Notes under the pieces: generated by a model
Databases searched by the model: none
Told to the model about the DNA's origin: nothing
Seen by the model: only the letters and a program-made list of their open reading frames with translations
Position numbers and translations under genes: made by a program
Shown here: piece by piece, positions 34,962 to 46,515 of the stretch
Position numbering within the stretch: position 1 is the first letter of the stretch
Layout of the letters: every line of letters begins with the position of its first letter
Assembly: GCA_965644295.1 (NCBI GenBank)
Contig: CBFFRP010000288.1
Location: forward strand, 62,001 to 126,000
Direction of reading: 5' to 3'
Source: Paraphysomonas bandaiensis
Lineage: Eukaryota; Chrysophyceae
DNA length: 64,000 bases

Positions 34962-35457
34962 ATATTGAAAGTCTTAAAAAACCTGCACCAACTTAGTAGC
35001 TAGATGAATGCTAGGCAAACTAGTTAGACCTCTACCTGTAACTAATCAGTACACACTTTTTTTATCCTACTATTTAACGCTACGAAAGAGGCTTGTACGT
35101 CGCCGCAAGCACCAAGGTGCGACCACTTCCGCTCTGAGTTTTTAAGGTGAACATCCCGGATGCTTGACTTCAGCAGGCAGCCCAATATCCCGGTTACCCT
35201 TCAGGTGGGCCATGTCCTTGAGTCTTGAGGTGGGCCCATTCCCGGATGCCTGTGCATTCGGAATGACCCAAAGACGTCTACACAAGTGATACTTATTGCT
35301 GTCCCTTGTACCACACAAGCATTCGGCTATGAGTGGACAGAAGAATAGCTGCTGACTATTTTTGCGGCTCATGTTAGTTTCCCAGAGAGAATCTCTCCGG
35401 TACTTATCCCCCAGAACACCACGAAAAGGTGCGAGTCCGACTTTGTTGAGGGCAGTA
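34962..35457 (+). mobile_element. Interspersed repeat, copy 4 of 4
   Basis: Closest to copy 1: they share the AACCTGCACCAACTTAG block, the GACCTCTACCTGTAACTAAT block and the end CGACTTTGTTGAGGGC. It lacks the ATTATTAGCAATAGGCGTT segment that copy 1 has, so that segment was deleted. The frame on the minus strand reads SRKNSQQLFF, CLCGTRDSNKYHLC and GNGPTSR. It lies in the tail-to-tail gap between LC8 and LTV1. The gap 35458-35859 holds nothing else I recognise. Confidence 0.8.
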
Positions 35458-35859
35458 AATGCTATTCATCTATTCTTGACCCATTCACGGGTGCCCACAG
35501 AAGGGAAATGTCATTCAACCTAGTAAAAGTGGTTGAATTTCCTATTCATACTAATTTAGGTGTTACAACCTAGTCAAAGTAACAAATGATAAACCTAGTC
35601 TTAACATATTATATATTGTACTTATACATTATATACTACATATTAAAAAAACGAGATAACAGAATTTTGTAAAACCAATACAGCATGAATAAGTATCAAC
35701 CAGTTGTAACAGTGACAGCAACTAGTGCTATATTTTTATCTTCCTTATAGTAGTACGAGGTATATGAGACAACAGATTGACGATACGTTAATAAGAAGGT
35801 TTATTAATATTAATTATAATTTACGCAATAAAGAGAACATTAATATAGGATTCAGCCAT

Positions 35860-38343
35860 TTAATACCTAAAGACACTAACATGGTCAATATCTTGGTGCT
35901 GTCCTGTAATCTGTCCTTGTCGAAATTCTTCAGATTTGAATGCAGCTTTGAGTTGTTTTTTATTCGCTCTTTTCTCTCGTCGTTCTTCCTTAACCTAAAC
36001 ACACAAAAATTTAGTGCTTAACCCGAAATAAATGAGTGATCTAATGCAGCTTATGACAGAACACGAAAGTAGATATTTAAGCATGTCATCAGCGAGACTG
36101 GAGTTCTACAATACCTTGGCTTTTCTGAGCTTCTTTTCTTCTGCAGTCTCCACTTTCCTCAACGGCTTTGGCTTTTCTCTCTTGCGTCGACTAGTTTGAT
36201 CTTCCTCTTCATCTCCACTGACATCACTGTTGCTTCCTTCCTCTTCACTACTATCCTCACCAATGTCTTGCACTGGCTCTAGCTTTGTTTTGGCTTTAGG
36301 CTTATCCTTCTTCTCCTTAGGAAGCATATACTTTCCTCCTAGGACAATTTTCTGTGTCTGTGTCGGAGTGCGGAGAGACCCCTTCGAGAAAAATGCGGCT
36401 GACTGATAGGCGTAAGAATGGTTACTGCTCGCAGCATACGAAGTCCCGCTCATAACCGACGACGCGTCGTCAGTACCATCTGCCTTCTTTGATCTTTTCT
36501 TTTTCTTCTTATTGCTTACTTCTTTCTATAAATAGTTACACCCGATAAGCCCTATAAAAAGTCTTTAAGATATACAACATACCTGAATGCGAGCAGGGTG
36601 GTTGTCAAGAGTGGAGTATGTTGACAAGATCGTCTCACAATCCCATTGTTCCTACAAACGGTATCAGCCCAGGATCATTGCCTTTTATGTATGTTACCTC
36701 CACACGCTCTTCTCTCAAGTACTCCTGGCAAGTCATCAACTCCTCTATATCTTTATCCGCATCACTTCCGTCTTCTTCAACAGCTTCTGTGCTTTCAATA
36801 GTAAATTCTTGGACGCGTTTCACTAACTCCGCCTCATCAATTTGGTCGGCATCATCACTTGTAGCAGAGGGATCCTCTCCTATGGCACGAGAGCCTTTTT
36901 TATAGCTGCTGACTCCTGTAGCGAGTTTTTCGTCCTCAGCTTCCTGAGTTTCATTCTAAATACAATCACAAATCGTAATGGGCACTAACCAACAAAAACT
37001 CATCAAGTGCCGCAACAAGAAGCTCGTTATCACCATCTAAGTCTATGTTTCCTTGCATGTGCTCATCTTCAGCCTATATATAATAGCCAACGCCATATCA
37101 GAATTTCCATAAATATAAATATAACAAGTTGGGTCGCATCAACGTACTTCATCTTCCAAATCTCCAATATTTTCATCATTATACTCCTCAAGCGTCTTCT
37201 CGAACTGCTCCTCTACTGTTCGCATGTATTCTTCCGGCAGTTTTCCTGTCATACAAGACTCACCCATAAACTCCATGCGCTTATGTTTGAATGGAATTTA
37301 CTTACCATGTCTAACCTTCTTGTCTGTTGTACTTCCTGCATAGTCTGATGCCCCATCATAGCTAGACACCTCGTCATCTTCATCATCACTCCAGCCTCTG
37401 GGAGCTACGCCACCCATCATCTGCCCCTCACTGGCGACATGTCATGAATACGTGGGCATAAGTTGCACAACCTTACCTTCGGGCGATGAGAGCCGCAATA
37501 TGGGCATCATAGTCAAAATCTGGTGTCTCTGGTTCAGCCATCGCCTGCAAACATATATAACGTTACAATACACAAGTGGGTGCATGGTTAGAAATCACGA
37601 CACCACAGGCGGTCTCAGGCACACCACAATACCGTTTCAACAAAATCATCTAATAACTCTTCGAAATCCCCTTCCTCAGCTTCAAAAAGGGCCTTTTCAA
37701 GATCTTCATCCATGAATTCTGATAAATCATTTTTATCAAAATGTCACTAATGATATTAGCTAGTCTCTCATACCATTGCTTATGGTAATGGCTTCCAGCC
37801 GTCGATCAAACTCTGCCTCCGAAGGTAGTGCATCCGGAGGAAGGTCCACTATTTTACTAGGGGGTAAGGCGCGAACACTACCGTCTCGTCCGATGAAGTT
37901 TCCTCCGCCTAGTCATTTGCATGAGGGCAACATAATGTTAATGATAAGAAAACGCACCCATTTCTTTTAAGTGCTGTGAGTAGTCGTATCCATCATTTTT
38001 GAAACCCAAAGGAGTTATATGATCTTTTATCTTCTTCGTCATTGGTGCAGATGAATCAGCTCTAGTGTCTTGTTTCTAATCAATAAACAGTCAATTACTG
38101 AATATATACACATATATACATACATACACACATACACTCTACTAACTAATCATATCACCTCATTAGCTTTAACAAGAACGAAATTTGATGGAGGAGCTTC
38201 ACCAAGATGTGCAACATCAGTCTGAGATCTATGTAAGAGGAAGAACTGTTGTCCTTCACCTTTAGCTATGAATTTTTTCTTATTAGAACCTTTACGACCC
38301 TATAGAGTGTTATGTATATATATATACACTCATTGCATACCAT
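35860..38343 (-). CDS. LTV1: LTV1, 40S ribosome biogenesis factor
   Basis: LTV1 is an assembly factor for the small ribosomal subunit. 576 aa in 13 exons: 38343-38341, 38299-38159, 38075-37958, 37908-37774, 37718-37633, 37544-37477, 37430-37306, 37245-37148, 37073-36990, 36955-36698, 36651-36583, 36525-36115, 35994-35860. The spliced protein starts MGRKGSNKKKFIAKGEGQQF and FLLHRSQTDVA, as LTV1 does. It continues through PPDALPSEAEFD, MMGGVAPRGWSDDEDDE, EQWDCETILSTYS and ETAEEKKLRKAKV joined to KEERREKRANKK. These last blocks are the family signature. Exon 1 holds only the ATG. Two introns are very short (41 and 34 nt). Acidic low-complexity stretches are typical of the family. Head-to-head with the UROS gene. 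Confidence 0.92.
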
Positions 38344-38979
38344 ATCTGATCACGATATCACTGACAGGGGCTGTGGATTCAATGATAAGATAGATTTGTT
38401 AGATATCTATCGTGTATAATCGATAGGAATGAATTGAAGAGAAAGAAAACTAGTGGATGTTAAGGTTATATAGAGACCTCCATATAACACCCATACATGT
38501 ACATACGACTGTATGTATATATATATATGTACAGGGTCACTCTGATACTCAGCCATTGAGAGTACAGCAGTATATATTATCCCCAAAATTAAAGCTTTTC
38601 GACATATTTTGGAAAATGTAGGGATTTATATTGACTAAATCAGTGAAATTTACATATTGTACATACTTCTAGGTTAAAACTACAGAATATGGGTGGCCAA
38701 TAATTGTCCTCTACAGTACGTCCCGTTTGTCCAGTTATCTCCTCTTATTTTTTTCAGTTTAGTTTAGCATATGGATGTCTGTGTTGTTGATATGTCTAGG
38801 AGTCAATTAACGGTACAGTAGCATAGTGCAACTTGAATGATATTGCAAGAAACAATATTATATCCCATTATTTTGAGATTACTGAATTTTATATTCACAG
38901 AGGGCTTATATTGAAGTGCATGTATGCATAAGAGGCATCGTGTTATCGGCAGATATAAAGATATAACGGTGTCACTATT
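38344..38979. promoter_or_regulatory. Divergent intergenic region, LTV1 / UROS
   Basis: Contains CATACATGTACATACG and GTATGTATATATATATATG near 38491-38532. It presumably carries both promoters. No gene seen. Confidence 0.45.
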
Positions 38980-40068
38980 ATGCACATGTATTGTCTGCAT
39001 CCTATCAGACTGTTGATATTACTTTCTCTTATATTAGAATCTGAGTCTCGTAGTATTGTTAGTAATCGATGGGTGCGACCTGTTGTGGCATTGACAAGGG
39101 AAGCAGAGAAAAATGTACATCTGCGGCGGCTGTTGCCGAATGTATCGTGTGTGGATATCCCATGTATCGAATTTGCTCCCGGAGAAAATACTATATCCCG
39201 CGAAGAGATCAGAAACAATAACATCGTTGTAATAACATCGCCACAGGTGGGTTACGGTGGCGTATTTATGCTATTATTTAGAACTATTTTCGTTTTTCTT
39301 CGCAGGGTGCAAAAGTTTTTGCAGACACTTGGATTGACTTAGGCAAACCAAATTGTTGTGTAAGAAATATTTCAATATAATATTTAATATACATGCTCTT
39401 ATTCATTTATAGGTTGCATCTGTAGGGAGTGGCACATCTGAAATATTGAGGCAGAAGGGTACGAGAGATGGGCCTACTTCAGTGTAATATCCTAATCAAT
39501 TATATATACAGGTTTAGAAGTGACCTTTGAGCCCACAACTCCAACTGCAGAATGTCTTGCACAACAGCTACCAATGGTATTCATTATATGACTTTATTCT
39601 CTTATCCTCTCGTACATTCGTGATGTCACGACATATGGTAGGACCTTGGACCTAAAGTTCTATGCCCGACATCTGATATTTCAAGGACTGTTCTTGAAGC
39701 TGGCCTTCGAGCGCGTGGGTTTGAGGTAACAAAACTGGATCGTTTTCTTTTATGATATTTGGTGTTATATTTAGGTGACACGCCTTCATACCTATTGTAC
39801 ACGTCCGGCAACTTGGACGCCAAATATTCACAATAATGCGTGTGCTGCTGATATTGTCACATTTGCTAGCCCGTCTGCTGTACATGTATGGGCGGACAGA
39901 ATGGGGACAGCGTTTACGGCTGTGGCGATTGGACCCACAACGGAAGATGCTTTACGAAAAAGGCGTTTCAAAGAGGTTATCGCACCTAAGGGCTCAGGAA
40001 GTTTAAATGATTTTGCATTTTGCATAAATGAAGTTGTCCGAAACTACCATCTCTGTACAAATTACTAA
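38980..40068 (+). CDS. Uroporphyrinogen-III synthase (HemD/UROS)
   Basis: Closes and inverts ring D of hydroxymethylbilane in haem biosynthesis. Exons: 38980-39246, 39306-39359, 39413-39458, 39512-39576, 39642-39725, 39775-40068; 269 aa. Family marks: RPVVALTREAEKN near the N-terminus, VVITSPQGAKVF, ASVGSGTSE, then DIVTFASPSAVHVW and TAVAIGPTTEDALRKRRF, the best-conserved HemD segment. The N-terminus (MHMYCLHPIRLLILLSLIL) is hydrophobic with one Arg and may be an organelle targeting or membrane signal. The start could also lie later, because this leader is not part of the enzyme fold. Confidence 0.9.
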
Positions 40069-40149
40069 TATATATTGCGTTTGTAGTTCTAATTTAATAT
40101 ATCTTCTATATATCATATATCCCAATCAGAGTGGAACTCTTTATTTTGG

Positions 40150-40200
40150 AAGACATACAACATTTGCAATTTAATTGCAATTAATTGTTACGCAGCCCTG
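40150..40200. mobile_element. hAT-like MITE right end, isolated
   Basis: ATTGCAATTAATTGTTACGC followed by AGCCCTG matches the right terminus of the MITE at 49517-49650. No left end is visible upstream, so it is truncated. Confidence 0.6.
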
Positions 40201-40327
40201 CAGCATACAGTGAATGGGTTTGCCTTTATCTCTCTTTATTTATGGATATTTAGGCTGTAGCTGGAATAATTTGCACATTTAGGATTGGGACTTATGTTAT
40301 TACTAATGTAAATATATAGACAATAGA

Positions 40328-40360
40328 CAGGGCTGCGTATCAGCTAATTGGAATTGTAGG
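40328..40360. mobile_element. hAT-like MITE left end, isolated
   Basis: CAGGGCTGCGTATCAGCTAA matches the left terminus of the 49517 MITE. It faces away from the right end at 40200, and no partner is found downstream. Confidence 0.6.
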
Positions 40361-40575
40361 TGGTTAATTTACAAAATGTGGGCATTATGAAGTATCATTG
40401 CTTGTAGACAACATTGTACGAAGATCCCAATCCCAATTCAAATGACCTATCATCTAGTTGTATATTGTATATCCATACAGACAATGACTTGAAGAGAAAA
40501 GATGTAAATATTATTACAATCAATATTCAGTGATTAAACGGGCCAAGAATGTAAACGTCAGTTACAACAATACTT

Positions 40576-41585
40576 CTAGATTTCAATGAAAGCTTTCTTC
40601 TTTTTCTTCTTGGTGACAGGCTCTTTCACTTCCTGGACAGATTTAGTAGACTGACTGCCAGCCGCCTCGTCAGCCTTCACAATTGTTTCCTCACTGGCAG
40701 GCACGGGATCTACAGGTCGGGTTGCTTCTGCTGTAGCCTCCGGTTGGCTAATGGGTTCAGACTTCTGCTCCTCTGGAGCTGGCACACTTGTAGCAGCTAC
40801 AGCCTCCAACGGCTGAGCAGAAGTAGATTCTGTGACAGTGGTGCTAGAACCTCCGTCCACTTCGGCACTAGTCTTCTTAGTACTCTTTGATTTCGGCACT
40901 GCATTTGTTCTACGAGAAGCATTATACAAATCCATTTACACTAATGTGATATCTATACCCTGTCTTTTTAACGTCCTGTTCTCTAGAAATAACTTCGCCG
41001 AGGGTGGGATATTCATCTTCCAGAGTCTTCGCTGGCTTCTGAAGGTGTTTAGGCTTACCAAACTTCAAACTTCTATTGAAACGATCCTCCAGTGAGAGTG
41101 ATGCTGATGGTGGGGCTGGTTCAGGCTCTGGTTCCTTGGGCTTCTCTTCAGTAGTTGACTGCACAGCCAATTCGGACTGGCGATGGAACACTTCCTGTAG
41201 AATTTTTCTACGAAAAACCATAGAGGGTGAACTACATATATAGGAATCCTTTACATCATACCTAGTGTCATCCGTCTCAATTTTAGTGCCGATATCTTCT
41301 TCTTCGACAATTTCTGGTGCACTGTATAGATAGCAAACACACATGTAATCAACACAACAGTCTTTCATAGTAATATTATACGTACTGATATTCATCAACC
41401 ATTCTACCACTTGTTACAATAATTTTACGCTTCTCTTGCACTTCCCATTCATCATCTTGGTTGTCTTTGTCTACTTCAGTTTTCTTTACCTTCTCTTTAG
41501 TTGTATGAACTTTATTCGACAATGCTGCTGCGTTTACAGGCTTCTTTCCTTTCTTCTTTTTAAACAAGGAATCAACACCAGACAT
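40576..41585 (-). CDS. CDV3-like low-complexity protein
   Basis: 280 aa. Exons: 41585-41386, 41321-41262, 41207-40959, 40909-40576. It starts MSGVDSLFKKKKGKK, has the acidic DDEWEVQEKR block, then DEYPTLGEV, and ends in a Lys run KKKKKKAF. This layout (basic N-terminus, DEW motif, later YPTLG motif, low complexity) recalls animal CDV3 proteins, whose role is poorly known. The middle and end are Pro/Glu/Ala-rich and look disordered. Introns of 64, 54 and 49 nt all have GT..AG ends. Family assignment is tentative; the gene model is firmer. Head-to-head with ATP23. Confidence 0.65.
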
Positions 41586-42176
41586 TATAATCACAGCACA
41601 ACCAGATGTAAATGTAGTGCAGTGTGAGAAGAATAGAATTACTTGAATATATAAAAGTGGAATACTATGAATTGCTTTCTAGAGTGTAGTATATGCATAT
41701 ATATATATATGTACTGCTACTGTATGGTGTATGTGTATACCATAGTCACACAAACTCCATATGGACATGCAGTTCTGTCAGTCGTAGTCATCCATCTGAC
41801 AGACATCACTGTGGCCGATAGTAGTGGATGGGGACTGCTGGCCAGTTCACTCGAGGAATGGATTCTGTTTGTCCCATTTATTATAGTATTGAGAGGAATG
41901 GGATGCTATTTTTTTTTGTATTGTGTGGATGTATGTGTATGGCGTATGTGGTGGGATATACTGTATATATATGTATATATACAGTACACACAGCACTATG
42001 TATGTATATATATGTGCATATTAAACAAGCAAGTAGTTCATCCCACTGCACTGTGTCTTCCATTAGTATCTTGTGGTAATTGAACAATTCTTTGTTGTAT
42101 TAATAATCCTTATCTGATATATCATCTTCATCATATCACACTACTTGTTTATTATCCGTTTCTTATATCATTGAAT
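41586..42176. promoter_or_regulatory. Divergent intergenic region, CDV3-like / ATP23
   Basis: TATATATATATATGTACTG near 41696 and a region of ATATGTATATATACAG and TATGTATATATATGTG near 41960-42020. It presumably carries both promoters. Open frames here are simple-repeat artefacts. Confidence 0.45.
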
Positions 42177-43108
42177 ATGTCTGAAAGCCCTGAACACACA
42201 CGATGTAATCGCATGATGGAGAATGCAATTCTTGGAAGTAGTAACATGAATTTATTTGGTAGATGTAACTTGATAGTGGTGTGTGTTTACAGATCGCTTG
42301 ATTGGTAAAATGGTTGCTGAAATAGAGGATTTGGGATGTGCCATCCCTAAAGATTTCTTTGTGTGTGCACCTGCTCCGGATAAGGTTTGTTACCGATGTC
42401 ATATATATATTAGTAGTGGTTTTTATTGGAGATTTAGAATGCTAGTGGAGGGTTTGTCATGCCTACAGATAGTGATAGTGAAACGTATAAGCCAAAGGTA
42501 TGTATGCCTTCAACCTGAAATTCCCTTGTATAATTCTGTTCCAGATAGTAATGTATGAAAATAACATTATCGAGAAAGAAAGCTTCGAGAAAACTTTAGC
42601 CCACGAATTGGTGAGTCGGTTAAATTGATCTACTTCATAATTTACATTGAACTTAGGTGCATGCTTACGACCAATGCAGGGCTAAGTTGGAATGGAAAAA
42701 TTGTATGCATCATGCTTGTACCGAGGTGAGTAATTAAATGAACTGTTTTGAGACGTTCTAATAGTGAGGAATACATAGATACGGGCGTCAAACATGAGTG
42801 GGGAGTGTAACTGGTGGCACGAACTTCTTAGAGGTCATGTGTCTATGAGCGAAGGGAAGATTGAGTGTGTAAAGAGGTACGCGGGTTCTGCATATGCAAT
42901 GTTGCCCGTTATTGTTTTTGCAGGAGGTCAAAGAAGTCTGTATCTTTAAATCCTTACTGCAAGGTATGCTACTAATTTGAGTTTTCTCTTTGTATGTTTG
43001 TTGATATCGTGTTATAAGGGAATATCTGACTGGGCAGTCGATACGGCTTTCAGTAAGTGCTACGACGATATTTCGCCTCTTAATGAAGATGATATATGGC
43101 GAAGCTAG
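42177..43108 (+). CDS. ATP23: Mitochondrial inner-membrane metalloprotease ATP23
   Basis: ATP23 (peptidase M76) processes mitochondrial proteins and helps assemble the ATP synthase Fo part. 192 aa in 8 exons: 42177-42240, 42293-42384, 42438-42497, 42545-42610, 42657-42725, 42779-42876, 42924-42963, 43019-43108. The zinc motif HELVH (HExxH) is split by the intron after HEL and continues AYDQCRAKLEWKNCMHHACTEIRA, the most conserved part of the family. GECNWWHELLRG and the Cys-rich end (ECVKRRS, NPYCK, KCYDD) complete the family pattern. It has no clear presequence, which is normal for this family. Introns 37-60 nt. Confidence 0.95.
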
Positions 43109-44164
43109 AAAGTTGAACTGTAGAGTACAAAATTTAATCTTTTAGTGGTAATAAGAGTCATTTATATTTTTCGTCATCTGGAAGTCGAAATGAGAAAAAT
43201 CGGATGAGTGGAATGGGCTTAATGTCTAATGTCTAATATATATAATATTGATTTATAGTCCTATGAATTGGAATCATTAGTAACCTACGATGCAGTATCA
43301 ATCTAGTGATGTTGAATCGGTTAACTTAAAGTTCGCTTAGTACGTGTAAACGGTTGCCTATGCACCTGAGCAATGTTCACCCAATTTCATTGAATTAAGC
43401 GTTAGTTATATGAAACGTACACAACCACTAGTAACTCGCACACTAATATTACACTCAACGAGGCATTTCGAAACTATTGGGATATAAAGAGAATAAAGAT
43501 TTGATATTCTCCTAGCTATTCATAGAGACAATAGACAGGAGTAAACAACGTTACACCGGTAAAATAGTGTAAAAGTATGAGTTATGAGTCAACAGATTAA
43601 AAGATACATATTCTGTTAATGTGAATTGGAATACTTCGTAGACGCTTTGCATTGACATGACGCCACTATACTTCAAGTGCATATCTTTATCTGCAAGGAA
43701 TATAATCTATATCCAGCCCAATGGGGCCGTTCTATACCCAATACAATGCTATTGATATCAGTATTTCAGGTAGATGTGGGTTGTGTCCTACTCTAGTCGT
43801 GTCCGGATCCAGTTCATAATCTACTGCAATGATACTCAGCCATGATATGCATTCTCTCATCGGCTCATATGTGTATCATTGATGTCGTCAGAGAAATGCC
43901 TCTATTTTACGACCAGATAATCGATTTTTTATACATTACCTTCTAGAAATAAGGATTTTCATATATTTTACACCAAAAATGTAAAATTACATAGGAAAAA
44001 ATTAATCAAAGGGGATTTTATCAGTTATTTCTTCCTATTTAATGCCATATGATGTCATGTGTCATATATACATACATACATAACCCTCTAGAGGCGTGCT
44101 TCACTATAGTATTAAACATTAATATAATAGTGAATTATAAAGAGACTGTGTAATAAAAATTGAT
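43109..44164. other. Intergenic, 1.06 kb
   Basis: AT-rich, with a TACATACATACATAA run at about 44069 close to the ARL6 start. No gene, RNA or mobile element recognised. Confidence 0.5.
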
Positions 44165-44996
44165 ATGGGATTATTTGATATAATATCTGATGCTCTCGGA
44201 TTTAAGAAGAGAGAGGCTAAAATTCTTGTGATTGGACTGGACAACTCTGGAAAAACAACACTCATTAATCATTTAAAGCCTAAAAAGGTTTGTATTACAG
44301 TGTATGTATATATATCTTATGTAAAATGTGATGTTATTTAGGCTTCTACTTTTGAAGTTACCCCAACTGTTGGATTTCAAGTGGAAGAGTTGCGCAAAAA
44401 CAATATTAATTTCACAATATTTGATATGTCAGGACAGGTGCGGAGCTGATAATTTATTTTGTGTCACATTAATAGTGTTAAATAGGGGCGTTACAGAACA
44501 TTGTGGGAGCATTACTACCAAGATGCTGAGGTAGGACGATTGTTATTATTTTCCTACGAAGAATAGAGTAATGAGTACATATGTAGGCAATTATTTTCGT
44601 CTTGGATAGCACCGATAGGTTGCGCATGTGCGTTGCTAAAGAAGAACTCGAACAGCTCTTAAACCATGCAAATATTCGTGATTCGTCAATGCCTATTATA
44701 TTTTTTGCAAATAAGGTATACTTGGTTATCTTTGACTGAGATGTGCGCTGAGTTTTTGTTCCAGATGGATATTCCTGGGGCAATGACACCTGAGGAGTGT
44801 ATGGAGGAACTGGAGCTACATGAGATACGAGGCAAACCTTGGCATATAACGTAAGTATTTAAAAGCATCTCGAAGTAAGATATGTAATTGAGTGGGACAT
44901 TGCTGATACAGGTCAAGTAATGCTATCACTGGTGATGGAGTCGACACTGGTATCGAGTGGCTTTGTGATCATTTTATGGGAAATAGAAAGAAGTAA
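44165..44996 (+). CDS. ARL6: ARL6 (BBS3) small GTPase
   Basis: ARF-like GTPase that recruits the BBSome to the ciliary membrane. 187 aa in 6 exons: 44165-44287, 44342-44437, 44486-44530, 44587-44715, 44765-44850, 44912-44996; the human protein has 186 aa. The N-terminus [15 protein letters not shown] has the myristoylation Gly2. P-loop [43 protein letters not shown] and FFANKMD are as in ARL6; the GQGRYR and LWEHYY blocks separate ARL6 from other ARLs. All nucleotide-binding motifs are intact. Its presence implies a cilium with a BBSome. Confidence 0.96.
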
Positions 44997-46035
44997 AGGA
45001 TGTAGTTGGAGTTACGTCTATGAAGCGACTCAACTGCTGACAGTATCCAAACATGCACTTAGTTAGTTTGAATTTTGAATGCTTTGGGCGTTTATATAAT
45101 TTAATAACCTTGAAGATTAATTATATGCCCGTCCTATATGGTGAATAAAGCAAATCTCACTTTGTTCATGCACTGACTGGTTGAAGTGAAAAACTATACT
45201 GATCTTTGAAGCAGCTTAACCATGGCACTATAATCTAGAATGCTAGAAATAAACAATTGACCTTAGTGATGGTAAATCAATGTTCTTGTGATTATTAGAG
45301 TGTAAAGTGATGAACACAGTAAATATAGTCGGATTTCAGAGTTAAGCACTCGTTCAATTGAAATGCTAAATTGACTGGACTCTATTCTATGAATTAAAGA
45401 GTAAATTTAGCTATACAATAATGGAAGTACATTCGGTTTCTGATATGTATGTAGTATGTATATAGGAGATTGGGAAATATTTCCCTGATATAAGACTTAG
45501 TACTTATAAATATATATTATATGATAAACATATATATTATTTCAGGAGTATAAAAAATTGATCTTAGTAATAGTAAAACAATGTTGTGATTATTAGAGTG
45601 TAAAGTAATGAACACATGTAGAATAACAACATAAAACATAACTATCATACTATCAGACACAACAGAATAGTTAGATGTGTAACTGATAATGACGATCATG
45701 CTCACACATTCATCACATTCATTTAAAATCTAGTTAGAAGTCTATATCTAGGTTAGGGAACCATATATTGCTTTTTGATTGATTATGTATATTGTGTAGT
45801 GAAATTGAGGTTACATTAAGGCCATTGATTAGATGCTGAATTGGATGCTCGTCTGGTTGCAGTTTCAGAAAGTCAATTGTACACAATGCTGTTATCGAGG
45901 AGCAGAATAAATAAATAAGTTTCATGTGGTACATATATAATATGGAAAATAAACAAAAGTCCAACGCAAATTGAGACGAAAATAATTAATAATTAACAAG
46001 CACTTCAACATATTCATACTTCTCAAAAATAGGCA
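44997..46035. other. Intergenic, tail-to-tail gap with a ~65-bp direct repeat
   Basis: Segments at 45252-45318 and 45551-45616 are about 85% alike, ending in ATTATTAGAGTGTAAAGT and ATGAACACA. No gene is supported; an open frame at 45734-45964 lacks an ATG at its start and any similarity. Confidence 0.5.
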
Positions 46036-46515
46036 CTAGAACTTTCTATTCTCTAATAATGACTCATTTAGACTTTCACGACATGAGTGCTCAAATATAG
46101 TGGCTTCATAATAGTAGAATCCACCATATCCCCCCCATACAAGTGCTGAAATAACGAGATAAGCAAAATGCATCCTTGTGGGATGTGTAAACGAGGCTGA
46201 CGCAATGTATACTGACACGGTAACGATGAATGAAGCGCAAATCAAACGACTCAGCAGAACAAAATGTGGCTTAATGATGTCCTTAGAGGCTAGTATCCCA
46301 TATATACCAGTTATAATTGTGCAAGTGAAGCACACTAGGCCATCATCGTAAGACTCATGCATAATTAATCCGCTCTCATATGATCCGCTTAATGTTATAG
46401 CCAAGGCCCAAATCCAGAATATAAAAGATACACCTACTACAAATATAGACTCGAGGAGTATTCGTTTACTGATATCCAATACTGTAAGTTTATTGAGTGC
46501 ATTCAATTCAACCAT
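46036..46515 (-). CDS. Four-helix membrane protein of unknown function
   Basis: I do not recognise the family. One exon, 159 aa, ATG to TAG. Four hydrophobic segments: SIFVVGVSFIFWIWALAITL (~24-43), LVCFTCTIITGIYGILA (~60-76), LLSRLICASFIVTVSVYIA (~87-105) and MHFAYLVISALVWGGYGGFY (~114-133). A polar C-terminus (ESLNESLLENRKF) follows. The four-helix topology and size resemble MARVEL- or tetraspan-like proteins, but no signature residues are present. It is divergent with carboxypeptidase 2. Confidence 0.6.
   Translation of the reverse strand: MVELNALNKLTVLDISKRILLESIFVVGVSFIFWIWALAITLSGSYESGLIMHESYDDGLVCFTCTIITGIYGILASKDIIKPHFVLLSRLICASFIVTVSVYIASASFTHPTRMHFAYLVISALVWGGYGGFYYYEATIFEHSCRESLNESLLENRKF

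Noticed and set aside
45734-45964. 76-codon minus-strand frame
   Set aside because: Starts at TTG, no motif and no link to the membrane-protein gene upstream.
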